From Jannaschia formosa (GTDB taxonomy: Bacteria > Pseudomonadota > Alphaproteobacteria > Rhodobacterales > Rhodobacteraceae): DNA of 64,000 nucleotides. The notes under the pieces are model-generated. The model was given only the letters and a program-made list of their open reading frames with translations, was not told the DNA's origin and did no database searches. Both the position numbers and the translations under genes were made by a program. The DNA is taken from NCBI RefSeq assembly GCF_003340555.1, contig NZ_QPLJ01000002.1, forward strand, positions 62,001 through 126,000, read 5' to 3'. Shown piece after piece: positions 1 through 9,372 of this stretch; position 1 is the first letter of the stretch; the number at the start of each line of letters is the position of its first letter.

Positions 1-2
1 AG

Positions 3-1319
3 GGGTTCATCAAAGCAGGCCCCAAGAACCGCCTGCGCGAGCAGGACATCCACCGCATCGTCGACACGTTCACCAAACAGGCCGATGTTCCGCGCTACGC
101 CCGGATGGTGCCGCTGGCCGAAATCGCTAATCCGAAAAACGACTTCAACCTCAATCTGCCACGCTACATCGACAGCACAGAGCCGGAAGATATCCAGGAC
201 ATCGACGGCCATCTGCGCGGAGGGATACCGGAGCCCGATCTCGATGCGCTCGGCGCGTATTGGAAGGTGCTTCCCAGTGTGCGCGGGATCCTCTTCGAGT
301 CTGCGGGTCGCCCCGGCTATTCCCGCCTGAAGCTATCGCTCGCCGACGTGAAACCCGCCATTCTCGGTCACGCCGAGTTCGCCGCATTCCAGCGGCATGC
401 GGCAGGACTCTTCGCCGACTGGAGCAAGGAGACCACGCTGCGCCTGAGCGACTTCGGCAAGGAGGGCCACCCAAAGGAACTGATCGAGACCATCGCGGAG
501 CTACTGCTCACCACGTTCCGAAAAGCCCCGCTGCTCGACGCCTACGACGTGTACCAGCACCTCATGGATTATTGGGCAGAGGCGATGCAGGACGACGCTT
601 ATTTGATCGCCGCCGACGGCTGGGTGAAGGGCGCACAGCCGCGTGAGATCATTCAGGTCAAGGACAAGAACAACAAGCTCACCTGGCCGGAATCGCACGA
701 CTATCTGAAGGGCAGACGGCGCTTCAAGTCGGACCTAGTTCCCGCGCCGATTCTCGTGGCCCGTTACTTCGCAGCCGAACGCGATGCCATCGAAGCGCTC
801 GACACCCAGCTCATTTTGCTGGAGCAGCAGCTCGAAGAGATGCTGGAGGAAAACAGCGGCGAGGACGGACTTCTGACCGAAGTGATCGAGGGCGAGGGCG
901 ACAAGCAGAAGATCATTGCCAAAGCGGTGAAGGCTCGGCTGAAGGAGATCGGCAAAGACCCACTCTACGAAGACGAGCGCGCCGCCCTTGAGGCTTATGC
1001 TGATCTGCTCGAGCGGCAGACCAAGGCCAAGGCCAGGCGCAAGGCGGAGCAGGAGGCCTTGGACAAGAAGATCGACGCCAAATACCCCAAGCTCACCGAG
1101 GCGGAGATCAAGACGCTGGTGATCGACGACAAGTGGATGGCGCGGCTGTCGGCCGCCGTGCAGGGCGAGATCGATAGCGTCTCTCAGAACCTTGCCGACC
1201 GGGTTTGGCAGCTAGCCGAACGCTATTCCAAGCCGCTTCCGAGGTTGACCGAGGAAGTGGAGACGCTTTCCACCCGGGTCGAAGAACATCTAAGAGCGAT
1301 GGGTGCCGCATGGATGTGA
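3..1319 (+). CDS. hsdM: Type I restriction-modification DNA methyltransferase subunit, C-terminal part
   Basis: The reading frame is open from the first bases of the window, so this is the last 438 residues of a gene that starts upstream. The HsdM subunit supplies S-adenosylmethionine-dependent adenine methylation in the HsdM2-HsdS(-HsdR2) complex. The catalytic NPPF region lies outside the window; what is visible is the C-terminal half, with an Asn/Asp-rich stretch (NPKNDFNLNLPRYID) typical of HsdM and a long Glu/Lys-rich helical segment from about residue 255 on that probably contacts HsdS. Assignment rests on that resemblance and on the directly following hsdS and hsdR. Its stop overlaps the hsdS start by 10 bases, so the two are translationally coupled. 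It is truncated by the window edge, not a pseudogene. Confidence 0.87.
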   Translation, partial: GFIKAGPKNRLREQDIHRIVDTFTKQADVPRYARMVPLAEIANPKNDFNLNLPRYIDSTEPEDIQDIDGHLRGGIPEPDLDALGAYWKVLPSVRGILFESAGRPGYSRLKLSLADVKPAILGHAEFAAFQRHAAGLFADWSKETTLRLSDFGKEGHPKELIETIAELLLTTFRKAPLLDAYDVYQHLMDYWAEAMQDDAYLIAADGWVKGAQPREIIQVKDKNNKLTWPESHDYLKGRRRFKSDLVPAPILVARYFAAERDAIEALDTQLILLEQQLEEMLEENSGEDGLLTEVIEGEGDKQKIIAKAVKARLKEIGKDPLYEDERAALEAYADLLERQTKAKARRKAEQEALDKKIDAKYPKLTEAEIKTLVIDDKWMARLSAAVQGEIDSVSQNLADRVWQLAERYSKPLPRLTEEVETLSTRVEEHLRAMGAAWM

Positions 1320-2629
1320 GGCCTGGCTACAAGCGGACGGAGATAGGAATCGTCCCGGATGAGTGGGAGTTGAAGCCATTCCGTGAGCTCTTCACATTTC
1401 AGAACGGAGTCAACGCAGACAAGGGCTCCTATGGGCAAGGCACTCGCTTCATCAATGTTCTAGAGCCGATTACTTATTCGCACATTCACGGTCCGGAAAT
1501 ACCAGGGCGGGTGACGCTCCCCGAGTTCGTCTTGGCCTCAGCTGCAGTGAAGCGCGGCGATGTTCTCTTCAATCGGACATCAGAGACTGACACCGAGATC
1601 GGCTTGGCGGCTACGTACGTCGGAACTGAGCGTGTCGTGTTCGGCGGCTTCGTAATTCGCGGTCGACCTATCGGCAACGATTTAGACGCTCTGTATTCAG
1701 GCTACGCGCTCCGCGCGCCGCTCATCCGATCACAAGTCATTCCCATGGGCCAAGGCGCTATTCGAGCGAATATCGGCCAAGGGGATCTGAGACGCGTCAT
1801 AGCGCCAATTCCACCACTTCCAGAACAACGCGCCATCGCGGCGGCGTTAAGCGATGTCGATTCGCTTCTCGGCGGGCTGGACCGCCTGATTGCCAAGAAG
1901 CGCGGCCTGTATGCTGGCGCGATGCAGCGCCTGCTGACCGGTAAGACCCGACTGCCCGGGTTCAGCGTCCCATGGCATGTGAAGCGTCTAGGCGATCATG
2001 TCTCCTTCCTTCGCAATGGCGTGCATTCGCGCGCCCAGCTTACAGTCAACGACCCGGTTTGCTATCTCCACTATGGCGACATCCATGTCACATCATCGAT
2101 CCGTCTTGACCTTCGCAGTGCCAAGATGCCGCGCCTTCCGGCGGGCGCCGCTGCGCGCCTGCCTCGTCTTGAGGATGGTGACGTCGTGTTTGTCGACGCC
2201 TCCGAAGATCTCCTTGGCGTGGGGAAATCACTTGAGATCGAAGGTGCCTACGGTGTCGAGGCGGTAGCTGGGCAGCACACGATTGCAGCCCGCTTCGACA
2301 AGCTCGTGCTCGCCGACGGCTACAAGGGATACCTGCAATTTGTACCAGCCTTCATCGCCCATCTTCGGAGGCTGGCGGCAGGCACGAAGGTCTACGCCAC
2401 AAATCGCAAGCACATCGCGAGCGCAGAGATCGCACTTCCCGAGCCGGACGAGCAGAGAGCCATCGCCCGCGTCCTGTCGGACATGGAAGCCGAAATTGCT
2501 GCACTTGAGGCGAGGCTCGCAAAGACCCGAGACATCAAGCAGGCCATGATGCAGGCGTTGCTGACGGGCCGCGTGCGCCTGCCTGTTCCAGCGGTAGAGG
2601 CATGTGAACAGGAGGCCGCCCATGCCTGA
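1310..2629 (+). CDS. hsdS: Type I restriction-modification specificity subunit
   Basis: HsdS chooses the bipartite DNA target of the type I enzyme. The 439-residue protein has the expected pseudo-duplicated layout: target-recognition domain 1 (about residues 10-165), conserved region 1 ending in [17 protein letters not shown] and a coiled coil, target-recognition domain 2 (about 215-370), and conserved region 2 with the matching [15 protein letters not shown] motif and coiled coil. Both halves end in a similar LLTG(K/R)xRLP sequence. The start is the ATG inside the end of hsdM; a longer frame reaches back to 1205, but a Met followed by GYKRTEIG and PDEWE is the usual HsdS N terminus. Its end overlaps hsdR. 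Base composition is visibly less GC-rich than the downstream chromosome. Confidence 0.92.
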   Translation: MDVRPGYKRTEIGIVPDEWELKPFRELFTFQNGVNADKGSYGQGTRFINVLEPITYSHIHGPEIPGRVTLPEFVLASAAVKRGDVLFNRTSETDTEIGLAATYVGTERVVFGGFVIRGRPIGNDLDALYSGYALRAPLIRSQVIPMGQGAIRANIGQGDLRRVIAPIPPLPEQRAIAAALSDVDSLLGGLDRLIAKKRGLYAGAMQRLLTGKTRLPGFSVPWHVKRLGDHVSFLRNGVHSRAQLTVNDPVCYLHYGDIHVTSSIRLDLRSAKMPRLPAGAAARLPRLEDGDVVFVDASEDLLGVGKSLEIEGAYGVEAVAGQHTIAARFDKLVLADGYKGYLQFVPAFIAHLRRLAAGTKVYATNRKHIASAEIALPEPDEQRAIARVLSDMEAEIAALEARLAKTRDIKQAMMQALLTGRVRLPVPAVEACEQEAAHA

Positions 2630-5600
2630 TCGCCCCCGCAGCGAACGCGCGACACAGGACCGCCTCGCAGCCCTCATCACGCGCCCTGAGGATCAAGGCG
2701 GTCTGGGTTATCGGCACCTGGGTGACTGGTCGAAGCGCGAGGGGAACCGTGCCATCGAGGCGGACCTGCTGCGCGACAATCTGGCCGCACGCGGCTATTC
2801 GCCGGCCCATATCTCGGCCGCGCTGCAAAGGCTCGAGACCGCCGCGGACTCGACCGGCATTACGCTGTATCAGGCCAACCTGCGTACATACCAATTGCTT
2901 CGCTACGGCGTGCCAGTGCAAATCGCAGCGGGCCAGGCGCACGAAACGGTGCACCTCATCGACTGGCAGCACCCGGAAAAGAACGACTTCGCCCTCGCCG
3001 AGGAGGTGACGCTGAAAGGCGGCCACCAGCGCCGACCTGACATCGTGCTTTATCTCAATGGTCTTGCCATTGCGGTCATCGAGTTGAAGCGCAGTTCGGT
3101 GGAGCTGGCCGATGGTGTGCGCCAGCTCATCACGAACCAGGAAGAAATCTTCAACAAAGGCTTCTTCAGCACCGCGCAGCTCCTGCTGGCGGGAAGCGAC
3201 TCGCAGGGCCTGCGTTACGGAACGACGGGCACGCCTGAGCAGTTCTTCGTGACGTGGAAGGACGAAGCGGCCTCGGGTGCGCCAGCCACTGCGGGGGCGC
3301 TGCTCGATCGGCCGCTTGCCCAGATGTGCAACAAGGCCAGGCTGCTCGACCTGATCCGAAATTTCGTCATCTTTGATGCCGGCCACAAAAAGGTGCCGCG
3401 GCCGCATCAATTCTTCGCCGTGAAGGCCGCACAGGAACGCATTGGCAGGCGCGAGGGCGGTGTCATCTGGCACACTCAGGGCAGTGGCAAGAGCATCCTG
3501 ATGGTGCTGATCGCCAAATGGCTGATGGAGCACGACCCGGAAGCTCGCATTCTCGTCATCACCGACCGCGACGAACTGGACAAGCAGATCGAAGGGGTGA
3601 TGAAAAACGCGGGCGTGATCGGCGCGGAGTCGCCATCGCCGCGCATTACCTCGCGGGCGGAGTTCGCGGAGAAGCTCGGAGCCGCCACGCCGCGTCTGCT
3701 ATGCGCGCTTATCCACAAGTTTGACGCGGCAGACCTGAAGGGCGATCCTCCCCCTGTCACAGGGCGCTTCTACGTGTTCGTGGACGAGTGCCACCGCACG
3801 CAGGGCGGCGACATGAACAAGCAGATGAAGCGCTGGCTCGAGGGCGCGGTCTTCATCGGCTTCACGGGCACGCCGCTTCTGCGCAAGGACAAGCAGATGA
3901 CGCGGGACGTCTTCGGCACCTACATCCACACCTACAAGTTTCATGAGGGCGTTGCCGACGGCGTCATCCTCGACTTGAAATACGAGGCACGCGACGTACC
4001 GCAACGTCTCACCTCGCAGGCCGCCATCGATCAGTGGTTCGAGCAGAAGACCAAGGGCCTGAACAATTTTCAGAAGGCTGTTCTGCGCAAGCGCTGGGCG
4101 ACGATGGAACAGCTAATGAGCGCTGCGGAGCGCAAGCAGCGCGTCATTGCGGACATCATCGAGGACTTCAGCCTAAAACCCCGCCTGAACAATGACCGCG
4201 GGACGGCAATCCTGGTCGCACCGTCGATCTATGACGCATGCCACTACTTCCGTCTGTTTCAGAATACGAGCTTCGGCTCGTATTGTGGGATCGTCACATC
4301 TTACGAGCCGAACCACAACGCGATCTCCCGCGAGCCAGCCAATAGCGACGAGCGCTACAAATTCGATACCTACACCAAGCATGTACTGCGGCCGGGCCAG
4401 ACCACCAAACAGTACGAGGATGAGGTGAAGCGGCGCTTCATCGAGGAGCCCGCGAACATAAAGCTGCTGATCGTTGTCAGCAAGCTCCTCACCGGCTTCG
4501 ATGCGCCAAGTTGCACGTATATCTACCTCGACAACGAACTGCGCGACCACAATCTGTTCCAAGCCATCTGCCGCACCAACCGACTTGATGGCGAAGACAA
4601 GGACTACGGCCACATCGTTGATTTCAAGGAATTGTTCGGCGACGTGCAGCAGGCGATCGCAGTTTACAGCTCAGACGAGTTGGACATCGACGAGGGCAGA
4701 GGCGGAGAGAACAACGTCCATCTCAAGAACTGGCTGGAGGAAGGTAAACGGCGGCTCGACGAAGCCCGCGGAGGCCTGCGTTACCTGTGCGAACCCGTCC
4801 CATTGCCGCGTGAAGTTGAGCAGTTTCTTCATTATTTCTGCGGCGATGCTGCGAACCCAAACGCGCTCAGTGAGACCGAGCCGTTGCGGGTTTCGTTCTA
4901 CAAGGCGGTGGCGGTTTTTGTTCGAGCCTTTGCTGCCATCGCGCAGGACCTCACCGAAGCCGGATACTCTGACGCGGACGCAGCCGCCTTGCAGAAGGAA
5001 GCGGAGTTCTACGGCGAGATCCGCTCCGCCATCAAGAAGCACTCGGGCGAGGAACTCGACATCAAGCCTTACGAAGCGGATATGCGGCATCTGCTAAATA
5101 CCTATGTCCAAGCCGACCCGGCGGCCGACCTGGGGGAGCTGGACCAGCTCCCGCTGACCGAGCTCATCATCGAGACGGGAATCCACGACGCAATTGCGCG
5201 AAAGCTCAACGAGAAGGGCAAGCTCACGAAGAATGCCATTGCCGAGGGGATCATCAACAACGTCCGCAAAACAATCATCCGGGACCAGCTCACCGATCCC
5301 CGATTCTACGATCACATGTCGAAGCTTTTGGACGATCTGATCAAGCAGAGCCGGGCAGACGCAGCCGCCTATGAGGAGTTCCTCCGCAAGGCGGAAGAGC
5401 TGGTCAAGAGGCTGGCTTCGAAGCAACCAGACGCAGGCGTTCCTTCAGCGCTGCATGGCAAGCGGGAAGCGACGGTCGTCTTCAACAACCTCGCATCGAT
5501 ATCGGCCTCAACATTCCAGTGCCCTGCAAATGACGATGACAAGGCCGCACTGGCCCTGCGGATCGATCTGGCCGTTAGGGAACGCGCACCCGCGGGATGG

Positions 5601-5717
5601 AAGGGCGACCAGGCACGCGAGGCGCAGGTACTCAATGCCCTGTTTCCCATTCTTGACCGCGATCGCGATGCAACGTTGGCGCTGTTCGAGATCATCAAGA
5701 ATCAGCCGGGTTACTGA
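2622..5717 (+). CDS. hsdR: Type I restriction endonuclease, ATP-dependent translocase subunit
   Basis: HsdR cleaves unmodified DNA after ATP-driven translocation. At 1031 residues it is full length. An N-terminal PD-(D/E)XK nuclease site is visible (D140, then E154-L-K156), followed by a superfamily 2 helicase core: Walker A GSGKS (287-291), DECH box (388-391), an SAT-like FTGTP motif and a motif VI-like ICRTNR. The start is the ATG at 2622, with an AGGAGG ribosome-binding site about six bases upstream; an in-frame ATG at 2604 lies before that site. The first eight bases overlap hsdS, so hsdM-hsdS-hsdR form one coupled operon, and the stop codon shares a base with the next gene. Confidence 0.95.
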   Translation: MPDRPRSERATQDRLAALITRPEDQGGLGYRHLGDWSKREGNRAIEADLLRDNLAARGYSPAHISAALQRLETAADSTGITLYQANLRTYQLLRYGVPVQIAAGQAHETVHLIDWQHPEKNDFALAEEVTLKGGHQRRPDIVLYLNGLAIAVIELKRSSVELADGVRQLITNQEEIFNKGFFSTAQLLLAGSDSQGLRYGTTGTPEQFFVTWKDEAASGAPATAGALLDRPLAQMCNKARLLDLIRNFVIFDAGHKKVPRPHQFFAVKAAQERIGRREGGVIWHTQGSGKSILMVLIAKWLMEHDPEARILVITDRDELDKQIEGVMKNAGVIGAESPSPRITSRAEFAEKLGAATPRLLCALIHKFDAADLKGDPPPVTGRFYVFVDECHRTQGGDMNKQMKRWLEGAVFIGFTGTPLLRKDKQMTRDVFGTYIHTYKFHEGVADGVILDLKYEARDVPQRLTSQAAIDQWFEQKTKGLNNFQKAVLRKRWATMEQLMSAAERKQRVIADIIEDFSLKPRLNNDRGTAILVAPSIYDACHYFRLFQNTSFGSYCGIVTSYEPNHNAISREPANSDERYKFDTYTKHVLRPGQTTKQYEDEVKRRFIEEPANIKLLIVVSKLLTGFDAPSCTYIYLDNELRDHNLFQAICRTNRLDGEDKDYGHIVDFKELFGDVQQAIAVYSSDELDIDEGRGGENNVHLKNWLEEGKRRLDEARGGLRYLCEPVPLPREVEQFLHYFCGDAANPNALSETEPLRVSFYKAVAVFVRAFAAIAQDLTEAGYSDADAAALQKEAEFYGEIRSAIKKHSGEELDIKPYEADMRHLLNTYVQADPAADLGELDQLPLTELIIETGIHDAIARKLNEKGKLTKNAIAEGIINNVRKTIIRDQLTDPRFYDHMSKLLDDLIKQSRADAAAYEEFLRKAEELVKRLASKQPDAGVPSALHGKREATVVFNNLASISASTFQCPANDDDKAALALRIDLAVRERAPAGWKGDQAREAQVLNALFPILDRDRDATLALFEIIKNQPGY

Positions 5718-6433
5718 TGACGGAAACGATCCAGCTCGGCGACATAACCATCGCGATGACCCGCAAGGACATCAAAAACGTCCATCTGTCGGTGCATCCG
5801 CCGAGCGGGCGGGTCACCCTTGTTGCGCCTCTGGCGACCCGCCCGGAAGTGGCCCGGGCCTATGCGGCATCCAAGATTGGCTGGATCCGGGACCAGCAGG
5901 CGAAATTGCTCGGGCAGGCCCGGGAAACACCGCGCCAATTTGTCGAGCGAGAGAGCCACTATCTGTGGGGACGGCGCTATCTACTTTCCATCGTTGAGAA
6001 GGACGTAAAGCCTTTCGTTCGGCTGGACCATCGCAGGATCACACTCACGGTCCGTCCCGGAAGCTCGCCCGCGAAGCGGGAAGAGGTCATGCAGGAGTGG
6101 CATCGGTCACTGCTACATGAAGCTGTCCCTCCGCTGATACGAAAGTGGGAAGCGAAGCTCGGCGTCGACGTCGCCGGCTACTTCCTCCAGCGCATGAAGA
6201 CGAAATGGGGCGGGTGCAACCCTCGCCATCGAAATATTCGCCTGAACACCGAGCTGGTGAAGAAGCCGAAAGACCTGCTGGAATATGTCGTCGTGCACGA
6301 GATGGTCCATCTCATCGAACCGAAGCACAGCGAACGCTTCGTAGCAAAGATGACGGAGTATTACCCGACATGGCGGGATGCTCGCGCAGAGCTCAATGAA
6401 CTGCCCTTGGCGGCAGAGAATTGGATAGAATGA
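5717..6433 (+). CDS. YgjP-like (DUF45) zinc metallopeptidase
   Basis: A 238-residue protein of the YgjP/DUF45 family, relatives of the SprT and WSS1 metallopeptidases. The zinc-binding HEMVH motif (H194, E195, H198) is followed by a third likely ligand H204 in EPKHSERF, and TKWGGCNPRHRNIRLN before it is the family's other conserved block. Its ATG overlaps the hsdR stop codon (TGATG), so it is part of the hsd operon. Genes of this family often accompany type I restriction loci, but the substrate there is not known to me; a role in handling DNA-bound restriction complexes is only a guess. Confidence 0.85.
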   Translation: MTETIQLGDITIAMTRKDIKNVHLSVHPPSGRVTLVAPLATRPEVARAYAASKIGWIRDQQAKLLGQARETPRQFVERESHYLWGRRYLLSIVEKDVKPFVRLDHRRITLTVRPGSSPAKREEVMQEWHRSLLHEAVPPLIRKWEAKLGVDVAGYFLQRMKTKWGGCNPRHRNIRLNTELVKKPKDLLEYVVVHEMVHLIEPKHSERFVAKMTEYYPTWRDARAELNELPLAAENWIE

Positions 6434-6566
6434 CTTATCTGCGTCATGTATGTCGGACTGTCCGCACTGTGGTTGGACCAGATACTAATCGACGACTGAG
6501 AAAAGTTTTTTGGCGGTCCACCTTCACTGAGTTTTTGTTGCCGCCTTTGCATGAAAAAGGGGCGGA

Positions 6567-7508
6567 ATGAACAAGCCCCGCTCGATAAACATTTTCCTTC
6601 TTGATGGGGATCCGAACGGCATTCGGGTGGCGCAAATCTCGATGTCGACGATCCAGGCGATAGCCTTCCGCCGCAACCAGCTTCGACGGGTTCGCGAAGC
6701 CTTTCCAGAGATCGAGCGGCCGGGCGTATATATCCTCATCGGCAACGACGAAGACGTTCAAGACCGACAGCTTGCATACATCGGCGAGTCCGAAGGCATT
6801 GGCGCTCGCCTGTCGTATCACAACTCAAATGAGGCCGGGCGAGACGCCAAGGGTTTCTGGATCGATACTGTGATCCTCATCAGCAAGGACGAGAACCTGA
6901 CCAAGAGCCACGCTCGCTATGTCGAGGCTTGCCTGATCCGCGGCGTTGGGAGCAATCCGCGCTGGACCATCCCCAACTCGCGGACACCGTCCGACGACGC
7001 CGGCAAGCTGCCTCTGCCCGACCGCGCCGCGATGGAGGAGTTCGTGGATCAGACAAAAACGCTAGTCGGTGCGCTTGGTTGGGATCTGTTCCGTGAAATT
7101 CGCGGGCGAACGCCAGATCCGATGTTGGAGCGGGATCTGCCTAAGGCTAGCGCCCATGAGAGCCCCCGGTTTTTCTTTCGCGGCGAGGGGTTCACGGCTG
7201 ATATGGAGATTGGGCCATCCGGGGACTTTGTCGTTGCAGCCGGATCGAAGGCGAGAGTTCGAACGACGCGAACGATTCCGAGAGGCACAGTTACCCTCAG
7301 GAACACCCTCATAGAGAAGGGCGTCCTTCGCGAAGAAGGTGATTTCCTCATCTTCACAAGCGACTACAGCTTCACGTCCGCATCTGCCGCAGCTGCGACC
7401 GTCATCGGCGCGAGCGCAAACGGCCGAATTCTCTGGAAGCTTCCCGATGGACGCACCTACGCGGACTGGGAGACGAGCCAAGACGTATCGAACGGGACTT
7501 CCAGCTGA
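6567..7508 (+). CDS. GIY-YIG nuclease family protein with C-terminal DUF4357
   Basis: This 313-residue protein has a GIY-YIG nuclease-like domain at about residues 50-135: GVYIL (53-57), AYIGES (70-75), an arginine at 81 and a candidate catalytic glutamate at 120 in RYVEACLI. The C-terminal 60 residues, containing FTSDYSFTSASAAAATVIG and ending in DGRTYADWE, match the DUF4357 domain often fused to such nucleases. It follows the hsd operon by 133 bases in the same direction and is less GC-rich than the core genes. GIY-YIG/DUF4357 proteins are frequent companions of restriction systems and islands; whether this one cuts DNA is not shown by sequence alone. Confidence 0.85.
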   Translation: MNKPRSINIFLLDGDPNGIRVAQISMSTIQAIAFRRNQLRRVREAFPEIERPGVYILIGNDEDVQDRQLAYIGESEGIGARLSYHNSNEAGRDAKGFWIDTVILISKDENLTKSHARYVEACLIRGVGSNPRWTIPNSRTPSDDAGKLPLPDRAAMEEFVDQTKTLVGALGWDLFREIRGRTPDPMLERDLPKASAHESPRFFFRGEGFTADMEIGPSGDFVVAAGSKARVRTTRTIPRGTVTLRNTLIEKGVLREEGDFLIFTSDYSFTSASAAAATVIGASANGRILWKLPDGRTYADWETSQDVSNGTSS

Positions 7509-7744
7509 CATTCACCAGAGAATGGTCCAGGCGTTCGATTTCTGTTCCATAGCGGCGAATGCCACTGAAATCGAAGTGATTAGCTGTGCCAGTCAAAAAT
7601 TGACACATTTTCAGTCACTTGGATAGAATTCACTAAATCCGCGCAGGCAACAGGTCCGGAGAATATCGGCCCCGAGAGACCGCTTCGGGGCCTCGCGGCG
7701 GCAGGGCCAGTGCTCAGCCCCACCCGCATAACCCTCGAAAACAA

Positions 7745-7769
7745 CGGAAAAATCCGGCCGCAGCCGGAT
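7745..7769 (-). terminator. Intrinsic terminator of tRNA-Ser
   Basis: On the minus strand a perfect 7-bp stem (ATCCGGC/GCCGGAT with a four-base loop) is followed by a run of five T. It lies about 27 bases beyond the 3' end of tRNA-Ser. The rest of the 287-base gap between the GIY-YIG gene and the tRNA shows no convincing gene. Confidence 0.75.
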
Positions 7770-7795
7770 CGGGAGAACCATTTCGTTAGGGCAAG

Positions 7796-7885
7796 TGGCG
7801 GAGGCGGTGGGATTCGAACCCACGAGACGGTTGCCCGCCTGCCGGTTTTCAAGACCGGTGCCTTCGACCGCTCGGCCACGCCTCC
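7796..7885 (-). tRNA. tRNA-Ser(UGA)
   Basis: The minus strand folds as a class II tRNA: acceptor stem GGAGGCG/CGCCTCC, D arm GGCCGAGCGGTCGAAGGC, anticodon arm CCGGT-CTTGAAA-ACCGG giving anticodon UGA, a long variable arm (GCAGGCGGGCAACCGTC) and a T arm with GGTTCGAATCC. The long variable arm and anticodon identify serine, reading UCA codons. The discriminator base is G and the CCA end is encoded (7796-7798). The gene's 3' end faces the restriction island. Confidence 0.97.
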
Positions 7886-7894
7886 GACCCGGAC

Positions 7895-7923
7895 GGGCTA
7901 CACCTCCGGTTGAGGCGCGGCAA
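7895..7923 (-). promoter_or_regulatory. Promoter-like site for tRNA-Ser
   Basis: Minus-strand TTGCCG and TAGCCC are separated by exactly 17 bases; the -10 box ends ten bases before the mature tRNA 5' end, which fits a very short leader. The same TTGNNN-N17-TANNNN pattern precedes the ribosomal gene blocks of this window. Confidence 0.6.
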
Positions 7924-8755
7924 GATGGGGCGGTTTGTACGACCGTCACGCAGGAATTCTGGTGTCCGGCGGGTTTGGGTGGATCCAAGGCCGCGGGCCC
8001 GGTGGGCGAGGGAGGGAGGGGCGGGCCGAAGACGCCGTCTCTCGACGAGTTGGGGCGGATCGGGACGTTCGTCCTCCCGGAGCTTCTTGACGGGCCATCG
8101 CCGTCGGGACCGTCGAGGCCACGGTTGATGCCACCCAGCACGCGCTGCTGGCGGAGTTCGAGAGCATCCACATGGTCCGGGTGCCGCCGCTCGGCGCCTC
8201 GCCGACCGACCGAGGCTTCCAGATGGAGCGGGAGATGACCATGAACGCTGTCAACGGCACCTTCCGAGGCGCCGAAACAAGCCCGATGGCGGGCATCCCC
8301 GATGTCAAGGACCGGCCGCACGTCTTGTCCGGCTTCCTGAACGAGCGCCGCCCCGTCGTGGTCGATGCGCTTCCGACTGTGGTGGCGCAGGGGACCTATC
8401 TCAGGCTTCATTGCCGGCAGGAAACGGGGCTGCGCATGGATTCCATGTCGCCGACATCGTCCGCCTGATCGCAGCGCGGGCGGCCAAGCGGGGCAGGACG
8501 GGTGCCGGCGTCCACGACAGGGTCAGCGTGGCGGGACGGTCGATGGGGACTGTCCTATTGGAGCCGCGCTTCCAGACCGGGAGTTGGCCCTCTCGCACAC
8601 CGTCTCGGCGGCGATGGTCGCCTTGTCGGCCCCAGTCCTGACCTGCATTCCCGAAGCGGCAGCGTCAACCCGGCCCGTCACGTTCGCGTGGGTGCGGCTT
8701 GCGGGCGAGGCGCGATCCGGGGCAGGGAAACTCTACCCGAACCCGGAGCTTGCCG
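7924..8755 (+). other. 832-base stretch without a confident gene
   Basis: No reading frame here has a good start, ribosome-binding site and recognisable product. The best candidate is a plus-strand frame from about 8115 to 8468, with an ATG at 8172 (98 residues from there), whose translation around LLAEFESIHMVRVPPLGAS looks protein-like upstream of the only ATG. It could be the tail of a decayed gene. The minus-strand frame at 7611-8411 runs through the tRNA and is not believable. Decayed DNA near the tRNA would suit an old integration site. Confidence 0.3.
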
Positions 8756-9361
8756 ATGCTCGACGCCCATGTCCGCCGCCTGATCGACCCGCCGCTGAAC
8801 CGGCTGGGCCGGGGGCTGGCCGACCGGGGCGTGACCGCGAACGGCGTGACCCTGACGGGCCTCGCGCTGGGCCTGGCCGCCGCCGTCCTGATCGCGCTCG
8901 GCGCGCCGGGCTGGGCGCTGCTGCCGCTTCTGGCCTCGCGCCTCGCTGACGGGCTGGACGGCGCCGTGGCCCGGGCGACCCGCAGGACAGATTACGGCGG
9001 CTATCTCGATATCTGGTCCGACTTCCTGTTCTACGGCGCCATCCCCTTCGCATTCGCGGTCATGGCCCCCGAGAACGCGCTGCCGGCCGCCTTCCTGCTG
9101 CTCAGCTTCTACGTGAACGGCACCTCGTTCCTCGGCTTCGCCACGATGGCCGAGAAGCGCGGGCTGGAAACCTCCGCCCAGGGCGCCAAATCCCTCTATT
9201 ATTCGGCGGGCCTGCTGGAGGGGACCGAGACGATCGCCTTTTTCGTCCTGCTCTGCCTGCTGCCGGGATGGTTCGCGCCGCTGGCCTGGGCCTTCGGCAT
9301 TCTCTGCTTCTACACCGCCACCGCCCGCGTGCTGGCCGCGCGCACCGTCTTCCCCGACTGA
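8756..9361 (+). CDS. CDP-alcohol phosphatidyltransferase family membrane protein (YnjF-like)
   Basis: A 201-residue integral membrane protein with several hydrophobic segments. The CDP-alcohol phosphotransferase signature is present as DGAVAR followed by GGYLDIWSD, giving the metal-binding aspartates; the gap between AR and the glycine is seven residues, not the usual eight, as in a subgroup of this family. Such enzymes join a CDP-linked lipid to an alcohol head group in the inner membrane; the alcohol cannot be read from sequence. It lies 11 bases before a YnjBCD-like ABC transporter, and E. coli ynjF, a member of the same family, sits next to ynjBCD. The ATG at 8756 was chosen because it begins the conserved region with a GGAG upstream; a longer frame starts at 8699. 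Confidence 0.82.
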   Translation: MLDAHVRRLIDPPLNRLGRGLADRGVTANGVTLTGLALGLAAAVLIALGAPGWALLPLLASRLADGLDGAVARATRRTDYGGYLDIWSDFLFYGAIPFAFAVMAPENALPAAFLLLSFYVNGTSFLGFATMAEKRGLETSAQGAKSLYYSAGLLEGTETIAFFVLLCLLPGWFAPLAWAFGILCFYTATARVLAARTVFPD

Positions 9362-9372
9362 AGGAGCCCCTC

